Below, piece by piece: positions 51,575-63,945 of a stretch of 64,000 nt of DNA. The stretch is from Klebsiella aerogenes KCTC 2190. GTDB lineage: Bacteria > Pseudomonadota > Gammaproteobacteria > Enterobacterales > Enterobacteriaceae. Positions within the stretch are counted from its first letter, which is position 1. Every line of letters begins with the position of its first letter. The stretch spans positions 1,054,001 through 1,118,000 of the forward strand of contig NC_015663.1 of NCBI RefSeq assembly GCF_000215745.1. Direction: 5' to 3'. The translations under genes were made by a program, and so were the position numbers. The notes below the pieces were generated by a model. That model searched no databases. It had not been told where the DNA came from and was given only the letters and a program-made list of their open reading frames with translations.

Positions 51575-53083
51575 GTGGAAATCAAAGATCTGATTGTGAT
51601 AGGCGGAGGCATCAACGGTGCCGGTATCGCGGCAGACGCCGCCGGGCGCGGTTTATCCGTGCTGATGCTGGAAGCGAGAGACCTTGCCTGCGCCACCTCG
51701 AGCGCCAGCTCAAAACTGATTCACGGCGGCCTGCGCTACCTGGAACACTACGAATTCCGCCTGGTCAGCGAAGCGCTGGCGGAGCGCGAGGTGTTATTAA
51801 AAATGGCGCCGCATTTGGCCTTCCCGATGCGCTTTCGCTTACCACATCGCCCGCATCTGCGCCCGGCGTGGATGATTCGTATCGGTCTGTTTTTATACGA
51901 TCACCTCGGCAAACGTACCAGCCTGCCGGGCTCGACCGGTTTGCGCTTTGGCGCGGAATCGGTACTTAAGCCGGAAATCGTGCGCGGTTTCGAATATTCC
52001 GACTGCTGGGTCGACGATGCGCGTCTGGTTCTTGCCAACGCCCAGATGGTGGTACGTAAAGGCGGCGAGGTTCGCACCCGCACCCGCGCTATCTCGGCAA
52101 AACGCGAAAACGGCCTGTGGGTGGTGGAAGCGGAAGATATCGATAGCGGCGAAAAATTCACCTGGCACGCGCGCGGCCTGGTTAACGCCACCGGCCCGTG
52201 GGTGAAACATTTCTTCGACGAAGGCATGCATCTGCGCTCGCCGTATGGCATCCGTCTGATCAAAGGCAGCCATATCGTGGTGCCGCGCGTGCACACCCAG
52301 AAGCAGGCCTATATCCTGCAAAACGAAGATAAACGTATCGTGTTTGTCATCCCGTGGATGGATGAGTTCTCAATTATCGGCACCACCGACGTCGAGTACA
52401 ACGGCGATCCAAAAGAGGTGGCGATCGATGATAAAGAGATCAACTACCTGCTGAACGTCTACAACGCGCACTTTAAAAAGACGCTGTCGCGCGACGATAT
52501 CGTCTGGACTTACTCCGGCGTGCGTCCGCTGTGCGACGATGAATCCGACTCGCCGCAGGCGATTACCCGCGACTATACCCTCGATATTCACGATGAGAAC
52601 GGTCAGGCGCCGCTGCTGTCGGTATTCGGCGGCAAGCTCACCACCTACCGTAAACTGGCGGAACATGCGCTGGAAAAACTGACGCCGTATTATCAGGGGA
52701 TTGGCCCGGCGTGGACCAAAACCGCCGTTCTGCCCGGCGGCGATATCGGCGGCGACCGCGACGACTACGCGGCGAAACTGCGCCGTCGCTTCGCGTTTAT
52801 CAGCGAATCAATGGCCCGCCACTACGCCCGCACCTACGGTAGCAACAGCGAGTGGATCCTTGGCGAAGCGACTTCGCTTGCCGATCTGGGAGAAGATTTT
52901 GGCCACGAGTTTTATGAAGCCGAGCTGAAGTACCTGGTCGAACACGAGTGGGTTCGCAGCCTGGATGACGCTATCTGGCGCCGTACCAAACAGGGGATGT
53001 GGCTGAATGCCGAGCAGCAGACGCGTATCAGCGAGTGGCTGGCGCAACATACGGGAAAGTCTGAACTGTCGTTAGCGTCCTGA
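51575..53083 (+). CDS. glpD: aerobic glycerol-3-phosphate dehydrogenase
   Basis: FAD-dependent peripheral membrane enzyme (502 aa) oxidising sn-glycerol-3-phosphate to DHAP and passing electrons to quinone. Dinucleotide-binding motif LIVIGGGINGAGIAADAAGRG is near the N-terminus; FGGKLTTYRKLAEH is a FAD/substrate loop. I chose the GTG at 51575 (after GAGG at 9 bases), giving VEIKDLIVIGGG, the equivalent of E. coli METKDL. An in-frame ATG 11 codons upstream exists but sits within the operator region. Confidence 0.95.
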   Translation: MEIKDLIVIGGGINGAGIAADAAGRGLSVLMLEARDLACATSSASSKLIHGGLRYLEHYEFRLVSEALAEREVLLKMAPHLAFPMRFRLPHRPHLRPAWMIRIGLFLYDHLGKRTSLPGSTGLRFGAESVLKPEIVRGFEYSDCWVDDARLVLANAQMVVRKGGEVRTRTRAISAKRENGLWVVEAEDIDSGEKFTWHARGLVNATGPWVKHFFDEGMHLRSPYGIRLIKGSHIVVPRVHTQKQAYILQNEDKRIVFVIPWMDEFSIIGTTDVEYNGDPKEVAIDDKEINYLLNVYNAHFKKTLSRDDIVWTYSGVRPLCDDESDSPQAITRDYTLDIHDENGQAPLLSVFGGKLTTYRKLAEHALEKLTPYYQGIGPAWTKTAVLPGGDIGGDRDDYAAKLRRRFAFISESMARHYARTYGSNSEWILGEATSLADLGEDFGHEFYEAELKYLVEHEWVRSLDDAIWRRTKQGMWLNAEQQTRISEWLAQHTGKSELSLAS

Positions 53084-53088
53084 CATAC

Positions 53089-53118
53089 CCCGGGCTGCGG
53101 CTGACGCCTGGCCCGGGC
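53089..53118. repeat. REP-like fragment after glpD
   Basis: CCCCGGGCTGCGGCTGACGCCTGGCCCGGG forms a short imperfect hairpin (CCCGGGC...GCCCGGG), resembling part of a REP unit. Confidence 0.5.
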
Positions 53119-53136
53119 TACATCACCGCACACACA

Positions 53137-53165
53137 AAAACGGGGCCTACTGGGCCCCGTTTTAC
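53137..53165. terminator. bidirectional terminator between glpD and glgP
   Basis: AAAACGGGGCC / GGCCCCGTTTT stem with a short TACTG loop, A-rich on the left and T-rich on the right, so it can stop both convergent transcripts. Confidence 0.9.
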
Positions 53166-53179
53166 TGATGCTTAACCGA

Positions 53180-55627
53180 TTACAAACGAACCGGGTCGAT
53201 ATGCCAGATATGTTTGGCGTACTCCTGGATTGTGCGATCGGATGAGAAATAGCCCATGTTGGCGATGTTCATCATCGCTTTATTGGCCCACTCCTCCGGA
53301 TGGCGGTACAGCTCGTCCACCTTATCCTGGCAATCAACGTAGCTGCGGTAGTCCGCCAGTACCTGATAGTGGTCGCCAAAGTTGATCAGCGAATCCAGCA
53401 GGTCGCGGTAGCGGCCAGGCTCCGAAGGACTGAACAGGCCGGTGCCAATCTGCGTCAACGCCTGATGCAGCTCCTCATCCTGCTCATAATAGTCGCGCGG
53501 TTTATAGCCGTTGCTGCGCAGGGCTTCTACCTGTTCCGCGGTATTACCGAAGATAAAGATATTGTCCTCGCCGACGTGCTCCAGCATCTCAACGTTAGCG
53601 CCATCCAGCGTACCAATGGTTAGCGCCCCGTTGAGCGCAAACTTCATATTGCTGGTACCGGACGCTTCCGTTCCCGCCAACGAAATCTGCTCGGAGAGAT
53701 CCGCCGCCGGGATAATCAGCTGCGCCAGGCTCACACTGTAGTTGGGGATAAACACCACTTTTAGCTTATCGCCAATCTGCGGATCGTTGTTTACCACCGC
53801 CGCTACATCGTTGATCAGATGAATAATATGCTTCGCCATGTAGTAAGCCGACGCGGCCTTGCCGGCGAAGATATTCACCCGCGGCACCCACTCCGCCTGC
53901 GGATCGGCTTTGATCCTATTGTAGCGGGTGATGACGTGCAGGATATTCATCAGCTGGCGTTTATATTCGTGGATGCGTTTGATCTGCACATCAAACAGCG
54001 CCCTGGGATTGACCACCACGTTCAACTGCTGGGCGATATAGTTCGCCAGCCGCTGCTTATTCTCAAGCTTGGCGCGGCGCACCGCCTGGTTCACCGTCGG
54101 ATAATCAATATGCTGCTGCAGATCGCTTAGTTGGCTTAAGTCGGTGCGCCAGGTGTGGCCGATATTCTCATCCAGCACCTGCGACAGCGGCGGGTTCGCC
54201 AACGCCAGCCAGCGCCGCGGCGTGACGCCGTTGGTGACGTTGGTAAAGCGCATCGGGAAAATCTTCGCAAACTCGGCAAACAGCGACTCGACCATTAAGC
54301 GCGAATGCAGCTCTGACACACCGTTGACTTTATGGCTGACGACAACCGCCAGCCACGCCATACGCACCCGGCGCCCATTGGATTCATCAATGATCGAGGT
54401 ACGGCTCAGCAGCGCGGTATCGTTGGGATACTGCTCCTGCAGCGTCTTGAGGAAGTAATCGTTAATCTCGAAGATAATCTGCAGATGGCGCGGCAGGATT
54501 TTCCCCAGCATATCGACCGGCCAGGTCTCCAGCGCTTCGCTCATCAACGTATGGTTGGTATAGGAGAAGACCTGACAGGTCACCTCGAAGGCTTCATCCC
54601 AGCTAAATTTGTGCTCATCGATCAGCAGACGCATCAGCTCAGGGATCGACAGCACCGGGTGGGTGTCATTGAGGTGAATGGCGATTTTCGCCGCCAGATT
54701 GTCGTAGGTGCGGTGCAGCTGGTAGTGGCGGCTGAGGATATCCTGCACCGTCGCCGAGACCAGGAAATACTCCTGACGCAGGCGCAGCTCGCGCCCGGAA
54801 TAGGTGGAGTCATCCGGGTACAGCACCCGCGAAACGTTCTCGGAGTGGTTCTTATCTTCCACCGCCGCAAAGTAGTCGCCCTGGTTGAATTTACCGAGGT
54901 TGATTTCGCTACTGGCCTGCGCGCTCCACAGACGCAGGGTGTTAGTGGCATCGGTATCGAAACCGGGGATAATCTGATCGTAGGCTTCGGCGATAATCTC
55001 TTCGGTCTCTATCCAGCGGGTATTTTTCCCTTCCTGCTGCACGCGGCCGCCGAAACGCACTTTATAGCGCGTATTGTGCCGTTCGAACTCCCACGGGTTG
55101 CCGTACTCCAGCCAGTAATCCGGCGACTCTTTCTGCCGCCCGTCGACAATGTTCTGCTTAAACATCCCATAGTCGTAGCGGATACCGTAGCCGCGGCCCG
55201 GCAGGCCCAGCGTTGCCAGAGAATCGAGGAAGCAGGCGGCCAGGCGCCCTAAACCGCCGTTGCCTAAACCGGGGTCGTTTTCTTCATCAATAAGCTCTTC
55301 CAGATCGAGCCCCATATCGGCCAGCGCATTATTCACATCTTCATAAATCCCTAACGACAGCAGCGCGTTAGAGAGGGTGCGGCCAATCAAAAACTCCATC
55401 GACAGATAGTAAACCTGCCGCACTTCCTGCGACAGCTGGGCGCGGTTTGAACGCAGCCAGCGCTCGACCATGCGGTCGCGAACGGCGAACAGGGTGGCGT
55501 TCAGCCATTCGTGTTTGTTGGCGATCGCCGGATCTTTGCCGATGATAAACATCAGCTTATACGCGATAGAATGCTTTAACGCCTCAACGCTCAGCGTGGG
55601 TGATGCATAACTAAAGGGTGCATTCAT
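53180..55627 (-). CDS. glgP: glycogen phosphorylase
   Basis: GT35 PLP-dependent phosphorylase (815 aa) that shortens glycogen chains to release glucose-1-phosphate. PLP-lysine motif [19 protein letters not shown] is present; also [20 protein letters not shown] and [19 protein letters not shown]. Of two ATGs six bases apart I chose the second ([13 protein letters not shown]), 8 bases from AGGAG, as in the family. It is a paralogue of malP in this window. Last gene of glgBXCAP. Confidence 0.96.
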   Translation of the reverse strand: MNAPFSYASPTLSVEALKHSIAYKLMFIIGKDPAIANKHEWLNATLFAVRDRMVERWLRSNRAQLSQEVRQVYYLSMEFLIGRTLSNALLSLGIYEDVNNALADMGLDLEELIDEENDPGLGNGGLGRLAACFLDSLATLGLPGRGYGIRYDYGMFKQNIVDGRQKESPDYWLEYGNPWEFERHNTRYKVRFGGRVQQEGKNTRWIETEEIIAEAYDQIIPGFDTDATNTLRLWSAQASSEINLGKFNQGDYFAAVEDKNHSENVSRVLYPDDSTYSGRELRLRQEYFLVSATVQDILSRHYQLHRTYDNLAAKIAIHLNDTHPVLSIPELMRLLIDEHKFSWDEAFEVTCQVFSYTNHTLMSEALETWPVDMLGKILPRHLQIIFEINDYFLKTLQEQYPNDTALLSRTSIIDESNGRRVRMAWLAVVVSHKVNGVSELHSRLMVESLFAEFAKIFPMRFTNVTNGVTPRRWLALANPPLSQVLDENIGHTWRTDLSQLSDLQQHIDYPTVNQAVRRAKLENKQRLANYIAQQLNVVVNPRALFDVQIKRIHEYKRQLMNILHVITRYNRIKADPQAEWVPRVNIFAGKAASAYYMAKHIIHLINDVAAVVNNDPQIGDKLKVVFIPNYSVSLAQLIIPAADLSEQISLAGTEASGTSNMKFALNGALTIGTLDGANVEMLEHVGEDNIFIFGNTAEQVEALRSNGYKPRDYYEQDEELHQALTQIGTGLFSPSEPGRYRDLLDSLINFGDHYQVLADYRSYVDCQDKVDELYRHPEEWANKAMMNIANMGYFSSDRTIQEYAKHIWHIDPVRL

Positions 55628-55644
55628 AGCCATAGCTCCTGTGG

Positions 55645-57078
55645 TTACATCAAGCGTTGATAGAGTTCACGATAGGATTTCGCCGCCACCTGCCAGCTAA
55701 AGTCCATATTCATCGCCTGACGCTGAACGTAGCGCCACAGCGATGGCCGCGACCACAACACAAAGGTGCGCCGGATGGCCCGCAGCAACGACACCGCGTT
55801 ACTGTCCTCAAAGACAAAGCCGCTGGCGACGCCGTCGGCGAGGTTTTCCAGCGAACAGTCGGCCACGGTATCGGCGAGACCGCCGGTGCGGCGCACCAAC
55901 GGCAGGGTGCCGTATTTCAGGCCATACAGCTGAGTCAGGCCGCACGGTTCAAAGCGGCTGGGAACCAGAATCACATCGGCGCCGCCCATGATGCGGTGCG
56001 AAAACGCCTCGTGATAGCCAATCTGCACGCCGACCTGGCCCGGATGTTCGGCGGCGGCGGCGAGGAAGCCCTCTTGCAGGACCGGATCGCCGGCGCCCAG
56101 CAGCGCCAGTTGCCCGCCCTGCTCCAGCAGGCCCGGCAGCGCCTCCAGCACCAGATCCAGCCCTTTTTGGCTGGTCAGGCGGCTCACCACGGCGAACAGC
56201 GGCGCTTTGTCATCCACCTTCAGCCCCATGGCGATTTGCAGCTGCCGTTTATTCTCGGCTTTCTCTTCCAGGCTATCTCGGTCATAGCGCGCCGCCAGCA
56301 GCAGATCGCTTTGCGGATTCCAGATAGCATCATCGACGCCGTTAAGGATGCCGGACAAGCGGCCCTCATGTTGGCGCTGGCGCAGCAGCCCTTCCATGCC
56401 GTAGGCATATTGCGGTTCGGTAATTTCCCTCGCGTAGGTTGGGCTCACCGCCGTGATATGGTCGGCATAGTACAGCCCGGCTTTGAGGAACGAGATCTGG
56501 CCGTTAAATTCGAGGCCGTGCATGTTATAGAACGACCACGGCAGTTCTATCTCATTCATATGCCAGGAGTAAAACATTCCCTGGTAGGCGAGATTGTGCA
56601 CCGTAAACACCGATTTCGCCGGACGGCCGCGCGCCGCCAGATAGGCCGGCGTCAGGCCCGCGTGCCAGTCATGGGCGTGCACCACCTCCGGGCGCCAGAA
56701 TGGATCCAGCCCGCAGGCCATTTCGCTCCCCACCCAGCCGAGCAGCGCAAAGCGCAGCACGTTGTCGGTATAGGCGTTCATGTTGGCGTCGTGATACGGG
56801 CTCCCCGGACGATCGTAGAGATGCGGCGCGTCGATCAGATAGATACCGACGCCGTTAAAATGGCCGAACAGCAGGGTGATGCGCCCGGCAAAGGTATCCC
56901 GGCGGGTGACGACCTGCGCGTCGGTAATCCCGCGGCGGATATCCGGATACCCCGGCAGCAGCACGCGGGTATCCACGCCGTCTGCGATCTGCGCCGCAGG
57001 CAGCGCGCCGATAACGTCAGCCAGACCGCCGGTTTTTAACAACGGGAACATCTCTGAACATACGTGTAAAACCTGCAT
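55645..57078 (-). CDS. glgA: glycogen synthase
   Basis: GT5 enzyme (477 aa) extending alpha-1,4-glucan from ADP-glucose. N-terminal ADP-glucose motif [15 protein letters not shown] and C-terminal [28 protein letters not shown] are diagnostic. The ATG shares one base with the glgC stop (TAATG). A long upstream in-frame extension inside glgC is not needed. The gap to glgP is short, so the operon continues. Confidence 0.97.
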   Translation of the reverse strand: MQVLHVCSEMFPLLKTGGLADVIGALPAAQIADGVDTRVLLPGYPDIRRGITDAQVVTRRDTFAGRITLLFGHFNGVGIYLIDAPHLYDRPGSPYHDANMNAYTDNVLRFALLGWVGSEMACGLDPFWRPEVVHAHDWHAGLTPAYLAARGRPAKSVFTVHNLAYQGMFYSWHMNEIELPWSFYNMHGLEFNGQISFLKAGLYYADHITAVSPTYAREITEPQYAYGMEGLLRQRQHEGRLSGILNGVDDAIWNPQSDLLLAARYDRDSLEEKAENKRQLQIAMGLKVDDKAPLFAVVSRLTSQKGLDLVLEALPGLLEQGGQLALLGAGDPVLQEGFLAAAAEHPGQVGVQIGYHEAFSHRIMGGADVILVPSRFEPCGLTQLYGLKYGTLPLVRRTGGLADTVADCSLENLADGVASGFVFEDSNAVSLLRAIRRTFVLWSRPSLWRYVQRQAMNMDFSWQVAAKSYRELYQRLM

Positions 57079-58373
57079 TATCGCTCCTGTTTGTGCCCCA
57101 GTTTCCGCAGCATGTCGCGCGTAACCAGCACGATCCCTTCTTCTGAACGATAGAAGCGGCTGGCATCTTCTTCCGCATTCTCCCCAATGACCATCCCTTC
57201 CGGGATGACGCAGGCGCGATCTATCACGCAGCGGCGCAGGCGGCACGAGCGCCCGACCCAGACATCCGGCAATAAGACTGCCGAATCAATGTTACAAAAC
57301 GAATTCACCCGCACTCGCGGGAACAGCACCGACTGCACCACCACCGAGCCCGAGATAATGCAGCCGCCGGAAACCAGCGAGTTCAGCGTCATGCCGTGAC
57401 TGCCGGAGCGGTCCTGGACGAACTTCGCCGGCGGCAGCGATTCCATATGGGTACGGATAGGCCAGTGCTGGTCGTACATATCCAGCTCCGGCGTCACCGA
57501 GGCCAGATCGAGGTTGGCCTTCCAGTAGGCTTCCAGTGTCCCGACATCGCGCCAGTACGGCTCGGCTTGCGGGTCGGATTGCACGCAGGAGAGCGGGAAA
57601 GGATGTGCATAAGCCATGCCAGCTTCGGTAATTTTCGGGATGATATCTTTGCCGAAGTCGTGGCTGGAGTTTTCGTCGAGATCGTCGGCGGCCAGCAGTT
57701 CATAAAGGTAATCCGCATCAAAGACATAGATGCCCATACTGGCAAGCGAGCGGGTAGCGTCGTTCGGCATCGCCGGCGGGTTGGCCGGTTTCTCGACGAA
57801 CTCGATGATCTTCTCGCTTTCGTCGACCGCCATCACGCCAAAGGCGGATGCTTCTTCGATGGGCACCGGCATACAGGCAACGGTGCAGCGCGCGCCTTTT
57901 TCGACATGGTCGATCAGCATGCGCGAGTAATCTTGTTTGTAGATGTGGTCGCCGGCGAGGATCACCACATATTCGGCTTTATAGCGACGAATAATGTCGA
58001 GGTTCTGCGTCACCGCATCGGCCGTACCGCGATACCAGTTTTCACCGTGTACCCGCTGCTGCGCCGGCAGCAGATCGACGAACTCGTTCATCTCTTCGCT
58101 GAAGAAAGACCAGCCTCGCTGGATATGCTGCACCAGAGTGTGCGATTGATACTGGGTAATCACGCCGATGCGGCGAATACCTGAGTTAAGACAGTTAGAT
58201 AACGCGAAGTCGATAATACGGAACTTACCGCCAAAGTGGACGGCAGGCTTCGCGCGCTTAATGGTTAAATCCTTAAGCCGGGTACCACGCCCGCCAGCAA
58301 GGATCAGCGCCACCGATTTGAGAGGAAGTTGACGCGCCAGCATCAACGGATCGTTCTTTTCTAGCCCAACCAT
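57078..58373 (-). CDS. glgC: glucose-1-phosphate adenylyltransferase
   Basis: ADP-glucose pyrophosphorylase (431 aa), the regulated step of glycogen synthesis; activated by fructose-1,6-bisphosphate and inhibited by AMP in enterics. Pyrophosphorylase motif [15 protein letters not shown], Lys in [11 protein letters not shown] (effector region K39), WYRGTADAV, and left-handed beta-helix C-terminal domain. Start [17 protein letters not shown] at 58373 matches the family; the upstream extension overlaps glgX. Confidence 0.97.
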   Translation of the reverse strand: MVGLEKNDPLMLARQLPLKSVALILAGGRGTRLKDLTIKRAKPAVHFGGKFRIIDFALSNCLNSGIRRIGVITQYQSHTLVQHIQRGWSFFSEEMNEFVDLLPAQQRVHGENWYRGTADAVTQNLDIIRRYKAEYVVILAGDHIYKQDYSRMLIDHVEKGARCTVACMPVPIEEASAFGVMAVDESEKIIEFVEKPANPPAMPNDATRSLASMGIYVFDADYLYELLAADDLDENSSHDFGKDIIPKITEAGMAYAHPFPLSCVQSDPQAEPYWRDVGTLEAYWKANLDLASVTPELDMYDQHWPIRTHMESLPPAKFVQDRSGSHGMTLNSLVSGGCIISGSVVVQSVLFPRVRVNSFCNIDSAVLLPDVWVGRSCRLRRCVIDRACVIPEGMVIGENAEEDASRFYRSEEGIVLVTRDMLRKLGHKQER

Positions 58374-58441
58374 GATTAACTCCTTTTGATTCCCCTGCTT
58401 CACGGCCCATTCATCATGAACACGCCGAAAACCCCCAGGGA

Positions 58442-60418
58442 CTACGACCTTTGAAATACGCAAACTCCGTGCGCGGGCCCATGCCAGACAGCCATGATGA
58501 CCGGATTATCCTCTCCGGCGAATGGAGGAATGGCGCGCCACTCCCCCGCGGGTAAAACCATATCCGCCACCTCCGCGGTGGCATTCAGCGCGATCAGCCA
58601 GCGATCGGATAACAGGATTTGCAGCCGCGCGGCGCCATGTTGCCACTCGTCGGCGTTTAACGGTTCTCCGCGCTGATTGAGCCAGCTCACGTTGCCGTCC
58701 TGCTCCTGCCACCACTGATTACGGGTTAATGCCGGAATGCGCCGACGCAGGTGGATAAGCGCGGCGACAAAAGCGGTTAACCCGTGATTTGCCCGCCGCC
58801 AGTCCAGCCAGGTCAAGGCATTGTCCTGACAATACGCATTATTGTTGCCATGCTGGCTGTGGCCATGCTCATCGCCCGCCAGCAGCATCGGCGTTCCTTG
58901 CGACAGCAGCAGCGTGGTCAGGAGCGCATGTACGCTATCGCGCCGCCGCTCAATCACGGCAAGATTGGCTTCTAATCCCTCTATACCATGATTATTGCTG
59001 TAGTTATTGTTAGTCCCATCGCGATTCTCTTCGCCGTTCGCCTGATTGTGTTTCTGATTGAAACAGACGCAATCACGTAGGGTGAATCCATCATGCGCCG
59101 TGATCAGATTGATCGTCGCCGCAGGCCGTTTGCCATCGCGGGCAAAGAGATCGCTGGAGGCGGCGAAGCGCTGGGCGAAGTCACCCAACGACACGTTTTG
59201 TTGCAACCAGAAACGGCGCGCGGTATCGCGAAAATGGTCGTTCCATTCGGCAAACAGCGGTGGGAAATTCCCAACCTGATAACCGCCCTGGCCAATATCC
59301 CAGGGTTCGGCAATCAGCTTGAGCGCCGACAATACCGGGTCGCGGCGAATGGCCTCAAACAGCGGCGCGTCCTGACGAAATTCCGGCGTACGCCCCATCA
59401 CCGACGCCAGGTCGAAGCGAAAACCGTCGACGTGGCATTCATCAACCCAAAAGCGCAGGCACTGCAGGGCATACTCCACCACGCCGGGATGACTGAGGTT
59501 GAGCGTGTTACCGCAGCCGGTCCAGTTGTGATAATCGCCGTCGTCCCTGATCCAATAATAGCTGCGGTTATCGATACCGCGCAGGGAGACTGTCGGCCCT
59601 TCAAGATCGATTTCCGCGCTATGGTTCAGCACGATATCGAGGATCACCTCGATGCCCGCCGCGTGCAGCGCCTTCACCGCATCGCGGAACTCATCGAGCG
59701 CCCGCTGCGGCTGGCTGGCGTAGCGCGGCTCCAGCGCAAACAGCGCCAGCGGGTTGTAGCCCCAGTAGTTGCTCAGCCCCATCCGCTGCAGGCGAGGTTC
59801 GCTGGCGAACTGCGCCACCGGCATCAGCTCCAGCGCGGTAATACCCAGACGGCGAAAATAATCGATCATCAGCGGATGGCCCAGCGCCTGATAGGTGCCG
59901 CGGATCGCCTCCGGCAGCTCCGGATGCAGCCAGGTCAACCCTTTGACGTGGGCTTCATAAATGACCGTTTCGCCCCAAGGCGTGCGCGGCGGTTTATCAC
60001 CGAGCCAGTCGTAATGCAGATCGACCACCTGGGATTTTGGCGCAATGGCTGCGCTATCGCGGGCATCCGGCTCATACATACCGCCATGCAGACGCTCGTC
60101 GTCCAGCAGTTCGCCCGCCACCTGATGCGCGCAAGGGTCGAGCAGCAGCTTGGCCGGATTGAAGCGATGCCCCTGCGCCGGATCCCACGGCCCGTGCACC
60201 CGATAACCGTAGCGTAGCCCCGGACGCGCATCGGCCAGCCAGCCGTGCCAGATATCGCCGCTGCGCGCCGGGAGGTCGTAGCGCCGCTCGTTGCCCTGAT
60301 GGTCGAACACGCAGAGCTCCACCCGCTCGGCGTGGGCGGAAAACAGGGTGAAGTTCACCCCTTTGCCGTCATAGCTGGCGCCCAAAGGCGTCGGTTTTCC
60401 TGCGGCAAGCGTCGTCAT
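58442..60418 (-). CDS. glgX: glycogen debranching enzyme
   Basis: GH13 isoamylase-type enzyme (658 aa) hydrolysing short alpha-1,6 branches left by GlgP. N-terminal CBM48-like domain, then the catalytic barrel with [23 protein letters not shown] (nucleophile Asp), LIAEPWDIG (acid/base Glu) and [13 protein letters not shown]. Its ATG shares a base with the glgB stop (TGATG). The 68 bases to glgC show no terminator. Confidence 0.97.
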   Translation of the reverse strand: MTTLAAGKPTPLGASYDGKGVNFTLFSAHAERVELCVFDHQGNERRYDLPARSGDIWHGWLADARPGLRYGYRVHGPWDPAQGHRFNPAKLLLDPCAHQVAGELLDDERLHGGMYEPDARDSAAIAPKSQVVDLHYDWLGDKPPRTPWGETVIYEAHVKGLTWLHPELPEAIRGTYQALGHPLMIDYFRRLGITALELMPVAQFASEPRLQRMGLSNYWGYNPLALFALEPRYASQPQRALDEFRDAVKALHAAGIEVILDIVLNHSAEIDLEGPTVSLRGIDNRSYYWIRDDGDYHNWTGCGNTLNLSHPGVVEYALQCLRFWVDECHVDGFRFDLASVMGRTPEFRQDAPLFEAIRRDPVLSALKLIAEPWDIGQGGYQVGNFPPLFAEWNDHFRDTARRFWLQQNVSLGDFAQRFAASSDLFARDGKRPAATINLITAHDGFTLRDCVCFNQKHNQANGEENRDGTNNNYSNNHGIEGLEANLAVIERRRDSVHALLTTLLLSQGTPMLLAGDEHGHSQHGNNNAYCQDNALTWLDWRRANHGLTAFVAALIHLRRRIPALTRNQWWQEQDGNVSWLNQRGEPLNADEWQHGAARLQILLSDRWLIALNATAEVADMVLPAGEWRAIPPFAGEDNPVIMAVWHGPAHGVCVFQRS

Positions 60419-62601
60419 CAGGCCTCCCGTACCAGCCAGATGGTCGCCAGCGGCGGCAGGGTAATCGACAACGAATGCTGACGGCCATGGCTGGCGACGG
60501 GCTCGCTCTCAACCACTCCGCCATTTCCGGCGTTACTGCCGTGATAATGCATCGAGTCGGTGTTCAATTCTTCGCGCCAGCGTCCCGGCTGGTTGATGCC
60601 GAAACGGTAGTTGTGCCGCGGCACCGGGGTAAAGTTGCTGGCGACGATAATCTCATTGCCGGCTTTATCGCGGCGCACAAAGATAAATACCGAACGCTCA
60701 TGATCGTCGACCACCAGCCATTCGAAGCCGTAGGGATCGAAATCAAGCTCGTGCAGCGCTTTATGGTGACGGTAGGTGTGGTTCAGGTCGCGCACCAGTC
60801 GCTGGACGCCGTGGTGCCAGTTGTCGCCGCCCTCCAGCAGATGCCAGTCGAGACTGGCGTCGTGGTTCCACTCGCGGCCCTGGGCGAATTCATTGCCCAT
60901 AAACAGCAGCTTTTTGCCCGGAAAGGCAAACAGCCAGCCGTAGTAGGCGCGCAGGTTGGCAAAGCGCTGCCATGCGTCCCCCGGCATGCGGTCGAGAATC
61001 GATTTTTTGCCGTGCACCACTTCATCGTGGGAGAGCGGCAGCACGAAGTTCTCGGTGTAGTTGTAGAGCATGCCGAAGGTCATTTTGTCGTGATGGTAGC
61101 GACGATGGACAGGATCGAGCTTCATATAGTCCAGCGTGTCGTGCATCCAACCGAGATTCCATTTGAACCAGAAGCCGAGGCCGCCGTCGGCGGGCGGGCG
61201 CGTCACGCCGGCAAAATCGGTGGACTCTTCCGCCATCGTTACCGCCCCTGGCGTCTGCTCGCCGAGAATACGGTTGGTGTTACGCAGAAACTCGATCGCT
61301 TCGAGATTTTCCCGCCCGCCGTATTCGTTGGGGATCCACTCGCCCGCTTTACGGCTATAGTCGCGGTAGATCATCGACGCCACCGCGTCGACGCGCAGCG
61401 CATCAATGCCGAAGCGCTCGATCCAGTACAGCGCGTTACCCACCAGGTAATTGCTGACTTCGCGGCGGCCGTAGTTATAGATAAGGGTATTCCAGTCCTG
61501 GTGATAACCTTCGCGCGGATCGCTGTGTTCATACAGCGAGGTGCCGTCAAATGAGGCCAGCGCAAAATCATCCGCCGGAAAATGACCCGGAACCCAATCG
61601 AGTATCACGTTAAGGCCTGCGGCGTGGGCGGCATCGATGAAATAGCGGAAATCTTCACGGGTGCCGAAGCGGCGTGTCGGCGCGTAGAGGCCGGTCGGCT
61701 GGTAACCCCAGCTACCGTCGAACGGGTGTTCGTTCACCGGCAGCAGTTCGAGGTGGGTGAAGCCCATCCATTTTGCATATGGCACCAGTTGGTCTGCCAG
61801 TTCGCGGTAGCTAAGCCAGAAGTTATTGTCGGTATGGCGGCGCCAGGAACCGAGGTGCACTTCATAAATAGAGATCGGCGCATCAAACTGGTTCGCGGCT
61901 TTGCGCGCCGCCGGCTGTTCGACTTTCGGCGGCAAATCGCAGATAAGCGACGCGCTTTCCGGGCGCATCTGCGACTCAAAGGCGTAAGGATCGGCTTTGA
62001 CGCGTAGATTGCCATGAGCGTCGATCAGCTCGAATTTATACAGTTGGCCATTAAGCGCGCCGGGAATGAAGAGTTCCCAGATACCGGACTCTTTACGCAG
62101 GCGCATGGGATGGCGTCGGCCATCCCAGTAGTTAAATTGCCCCACCACCGAGACCCGGCGGGCGTTTGGCGCCCAGACCGAAAAGCGTGTACCGGTGACG
62201 CCATCCATAGTGTCGGCGTGCGCGCCCAGGGTTTCGTAAGGGCGCAGGTGCGTTCCCTCGGACAACAGCCAGGCATCAACGTCCTGCAGCAGCGGGCCGA
62301 AACGGTAAGGGTCGTCAATCAGGTTTTGCTGTCCATGCCAGGTGACGGCCAGCTGGTAGCGAAAAGCGTTTTTACGCCGCGGCAGCAGGCCGCTAAAGAA
62401 TCCGCGCGAGTCGAGGCATTCGAGTTTGCCGACTTTACGCCCGGTTTTCGGTTCAATAACCCACACTTCGGTGGCATCTGGTAATAATGCGCGAACTTCC
62501 AGCCCCGCCTCGGTACGGTGCATGCCAAGCACGGAAAAGGGATCCGCGAAATGACCTGCAATCAGCGCATTAATCACGTCTCTATCGATTCGATTCGACA
62601 T
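60418..62601 (-). CDS. glgB: 1,4-alpha-glucan branching enzyme
   Basis: GH13 branching enzyme (727 aa), introduces alpha-1,6 branches in glycogen. Order: N1 domain (about 1-110), CBM48 (about 120-220), catalytic barrel with [28 protein letters not shown] (nucleophile Asp), [11 protein letters not shown] (acid/base Glu) and [14 protein letters not shown], then a C-terminal beta domain. First gene of glgBXCAP; the leader to asd is 237 bases. Confidence 0.97.
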   Translation of the reverse strand: MSNRIDRDVINALIAGHFADPFSVLGMHRTEAGLEVRALLPDATEVWVIEPKTGRKVGKLECLDSRGFFSGLLPRRKNAFRYQLAVTWHGQQNLIDDPYRFGPLLQDVDAWLLSEGTHLRPYETLGAHADTMDGVTGTRFSVWAPNARRVSVVGQFNYWDGRRHPMRLRKESGIWELFIPGALNGQLYKFELIDAHGNLRVKADPYAFESQMRPESASLICDLPPKVEQPAARKAANQFDAPISIYEVHLGSWRRHTDNNFWLSYRELADQLVPYAKWMGFTHLELLPVNEHPFDGSWGYQPTGLYAPTRRFGTREDFRYFIDAAHAAGLNVILDWVPGHFPADDFALASFDGTSLYEHSDPREGYHQDWNTLIYNYGRREVSNYLVGNALYWIERFGIDALRVDAVASMIYRDYSRKAGEWIPNEYGGRENLEAIEFLRNTNRILGEQTPGAVTMAEESTDFAGVTRPPADGGLGFWFKWNLGWMHDTLDYMKLDPVHRRYHHDKMTFGMLYNYTENFVLPLSHDEVVHGKKSILDRMPGDAWQRFANLRAYYGWLFAFPGKKLLFMGNEFAQGREWNHDASLDWHLLEGGDNWHHGVQRLVRDLNHTYRHHKALHELDFDPYGFEWLVVDDHERSVFIFVRRDKAGNEIIVASNFTPVPRHNYRFGINQPGRWREELNTDSMHYHGSNAGNGGVVESEPVASHGRQHSLSITLPPLATIWLVREA

Positions 62602-62799
62602 GCTTTCATCCTGTTGTAAGTGTCGCCCTTTCCTGTAACCGGCGACTTTTTTGACCTGAACGGCGCAGCACCAACGTGCATCCTCCTGCTCCGTCCCACC
62701 TTCAGGTAAGGAACTCCTTACTTAAAGCATAGCCAAGGCTGCGTTACCTCCGTGGGGAAAAATCCAACATCCGCGTTTACTCCTTGTATTACGCAAAAA
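62602..62799 (-). promoter_or_regulatory. glgB: glgB leader / promoter region
   Basis: Non-coding stretch upstream of glgB and downstream of asd. It should carry the glgBX promoter or depend on read-through; E. coli glgB lies directly after asd in the same way. No clear operator recognised. Confidence 0.4.
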
Positions 62800-62822
62800 A
62801 AAGGGGTGTATCCACACCCCTT
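62800..62822 (-). terminator. asd intrinsic terminator
   Basis: On the minus strand AAGGGGTGT-GGAT-ACACCCCTT is followed by a run of T (the A run 62795-62802 on the plus strand), 16 bases after the asd stop. Confidence 0.88.
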
Positions 62823-62838
62823 ATCGTTTGTCCTGCGT

Positions 62839-63945
62839 TTACGCCAGCTGTCGTAGCATGCGGCGCAACGGTTCGGCGGCGCCCCACAGCAGCTGGTCGC
62901 CGACGGTAAAGGCCGACAGGTACTCAAGACCCATGTTCAGTTTACGCAGGCGCCCTACCGGGGTGGTCAGGGTGCCGGTCACCGCGGCTGGGGTCAGCTC
63001 GCGCATGGTGATGTCGCGATCGTTTGGCACCACTTTGGCCCACGGGTTATGCGCGGCCAGCAGTTCCTCAACGGTCGGGATAGAAACATCTTTCTTCAGC
63101 TTGATGGTAAACGCCTGGCTGTGGCAGCGCAGCGCGCCGACGCGCACACACAGACCATCGACCGGGATCGGCGACGCGGTGGCGAGAATTTTGTTCGTCT
63201 CCGCCTGGCCTTTCCATTCTTCGCGGCTCTGGCCGTTATCAAGCTGTTTGTCGATCCATGGGATCAGGCTGCCCGCCAGCGGCACGCCAAAGTTATCGAC
63301 CGGCAGATCGCCGCTGCGGGTCAGCGACGTCACTTTGCGCTCGATATCGAGAATCGCGGAAGCCGGGTTCGCCAGCTCGCTTGCCACGTGGCCATGCAGT
63401 TGGCCCATCTGGCTCAGCAGTTCGCGCATATGACGCGCGCCGCCGCCGGAAGCCGCCTGGTAAGTCGCCACGCTGACCCACTCCACCAGGTCATGGGCAA
63501 ACAGGCCGCCGAGGGACATCAGCATCAGGCTCACCGTACAGTTGCCGCCGACGAAGGTTTTGATGCCGTTATTCAGGCCAGCGGTAATGACATCCTGGTT
63601 AACCGGGTCGAGAATAATGATCGCATCGTCTTTCATGCGCAGCGAAGACGCCGCGTCAATCCAGTACCCCTGCCAGCCGCTTTCGCGCAGCTTCGGGTAA
63701 ATCTCGTTGGTGTAATCGCCGCCCTGGCAGGTAACAATAATGTCCAGCGCCTTCAGCGCTTCCAGATCGAATGCATCCTGAAGCGTCCCCCCGGTACTGC
63801 CGCCGAATGACGGCGCGGGCTGACCCAGCTGAGAGGTGGAGAAGAAAACAGGGCGAATGGCGTCGAAATCACGCTCTTCCACCATGCGTTGCATGAGAAC
63901 AGAGCCGACCATTCCACGCCAACCGATAAAACCAACATTTTTCAT
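62839..63945 (-). CDS. asd: aspartate-semialdehyde dehydrogenase
   Basis: NADPH-dependent enzyme (368 aa) making aspartate semialdehyde for lysine, diaminopimelate, threonine and methionine. N-terminal NADP motif [17 protein letters not shown]; active-site C136 in [12 protein letters not shown]; His in [12 protein letters not shown]. Start [11 protein letters not shown] at 63945 is chosen; the longer in-frame start lacks family support. Upstream promoter lies at the edge of the window. Confidence 0.97.
   Translation of the reverse strand: MKNVGFIGWRGMVGSVLMQRMVEERDFDAIRPVFFSTSQLGQPAPSFGGSTGGTLQDAFDLEALKALDIIVTCQGGDYTNEIYPKLRESGWQGYWIDAASSLRMKDDAIIILDPVNQDVITAGLNNGIKTFVGGNCTVSLMLMSLGGLFAHDLVEWVSVATYQAASGGGARHMRELLSQMGQLHGHVASELANPASAILDIERKVTSLTRSGDLPVDNFGVPLAGSLIPWIDKQLDNGQSREEWKGQAETNKILATASPIPVDGLCVRVGALRCHSQAFTIKLKKDVSIPTVEELLAAHNPWAKVVPNDRDITMRELTPAAVTGTLTTPVGRLRKLNMGLEYLSAFTVGDQLLWGAAEPLRRMLRQLA

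Noticed and set aside
55657..57039. 460-codon open frame antisense to glgA.
   Set aside because: Shadow of a strongly conserved gene; composition Gln/Arg/His-rich as expected for a reverse reading.
57079..57246. 56-codon N-terminal extension of glgA inside glgC.
   Set aside because: The canonical [18 protein letters not shown] start overlaps the glgC stop as TAATG; the extension is the out-of-frame reading of glgC.
59093..60217. 374-codon open frame antisense to glgX.
   Set aside because: Same reason: no motif, no ribosome-binding site, exact coverage of a real gene.
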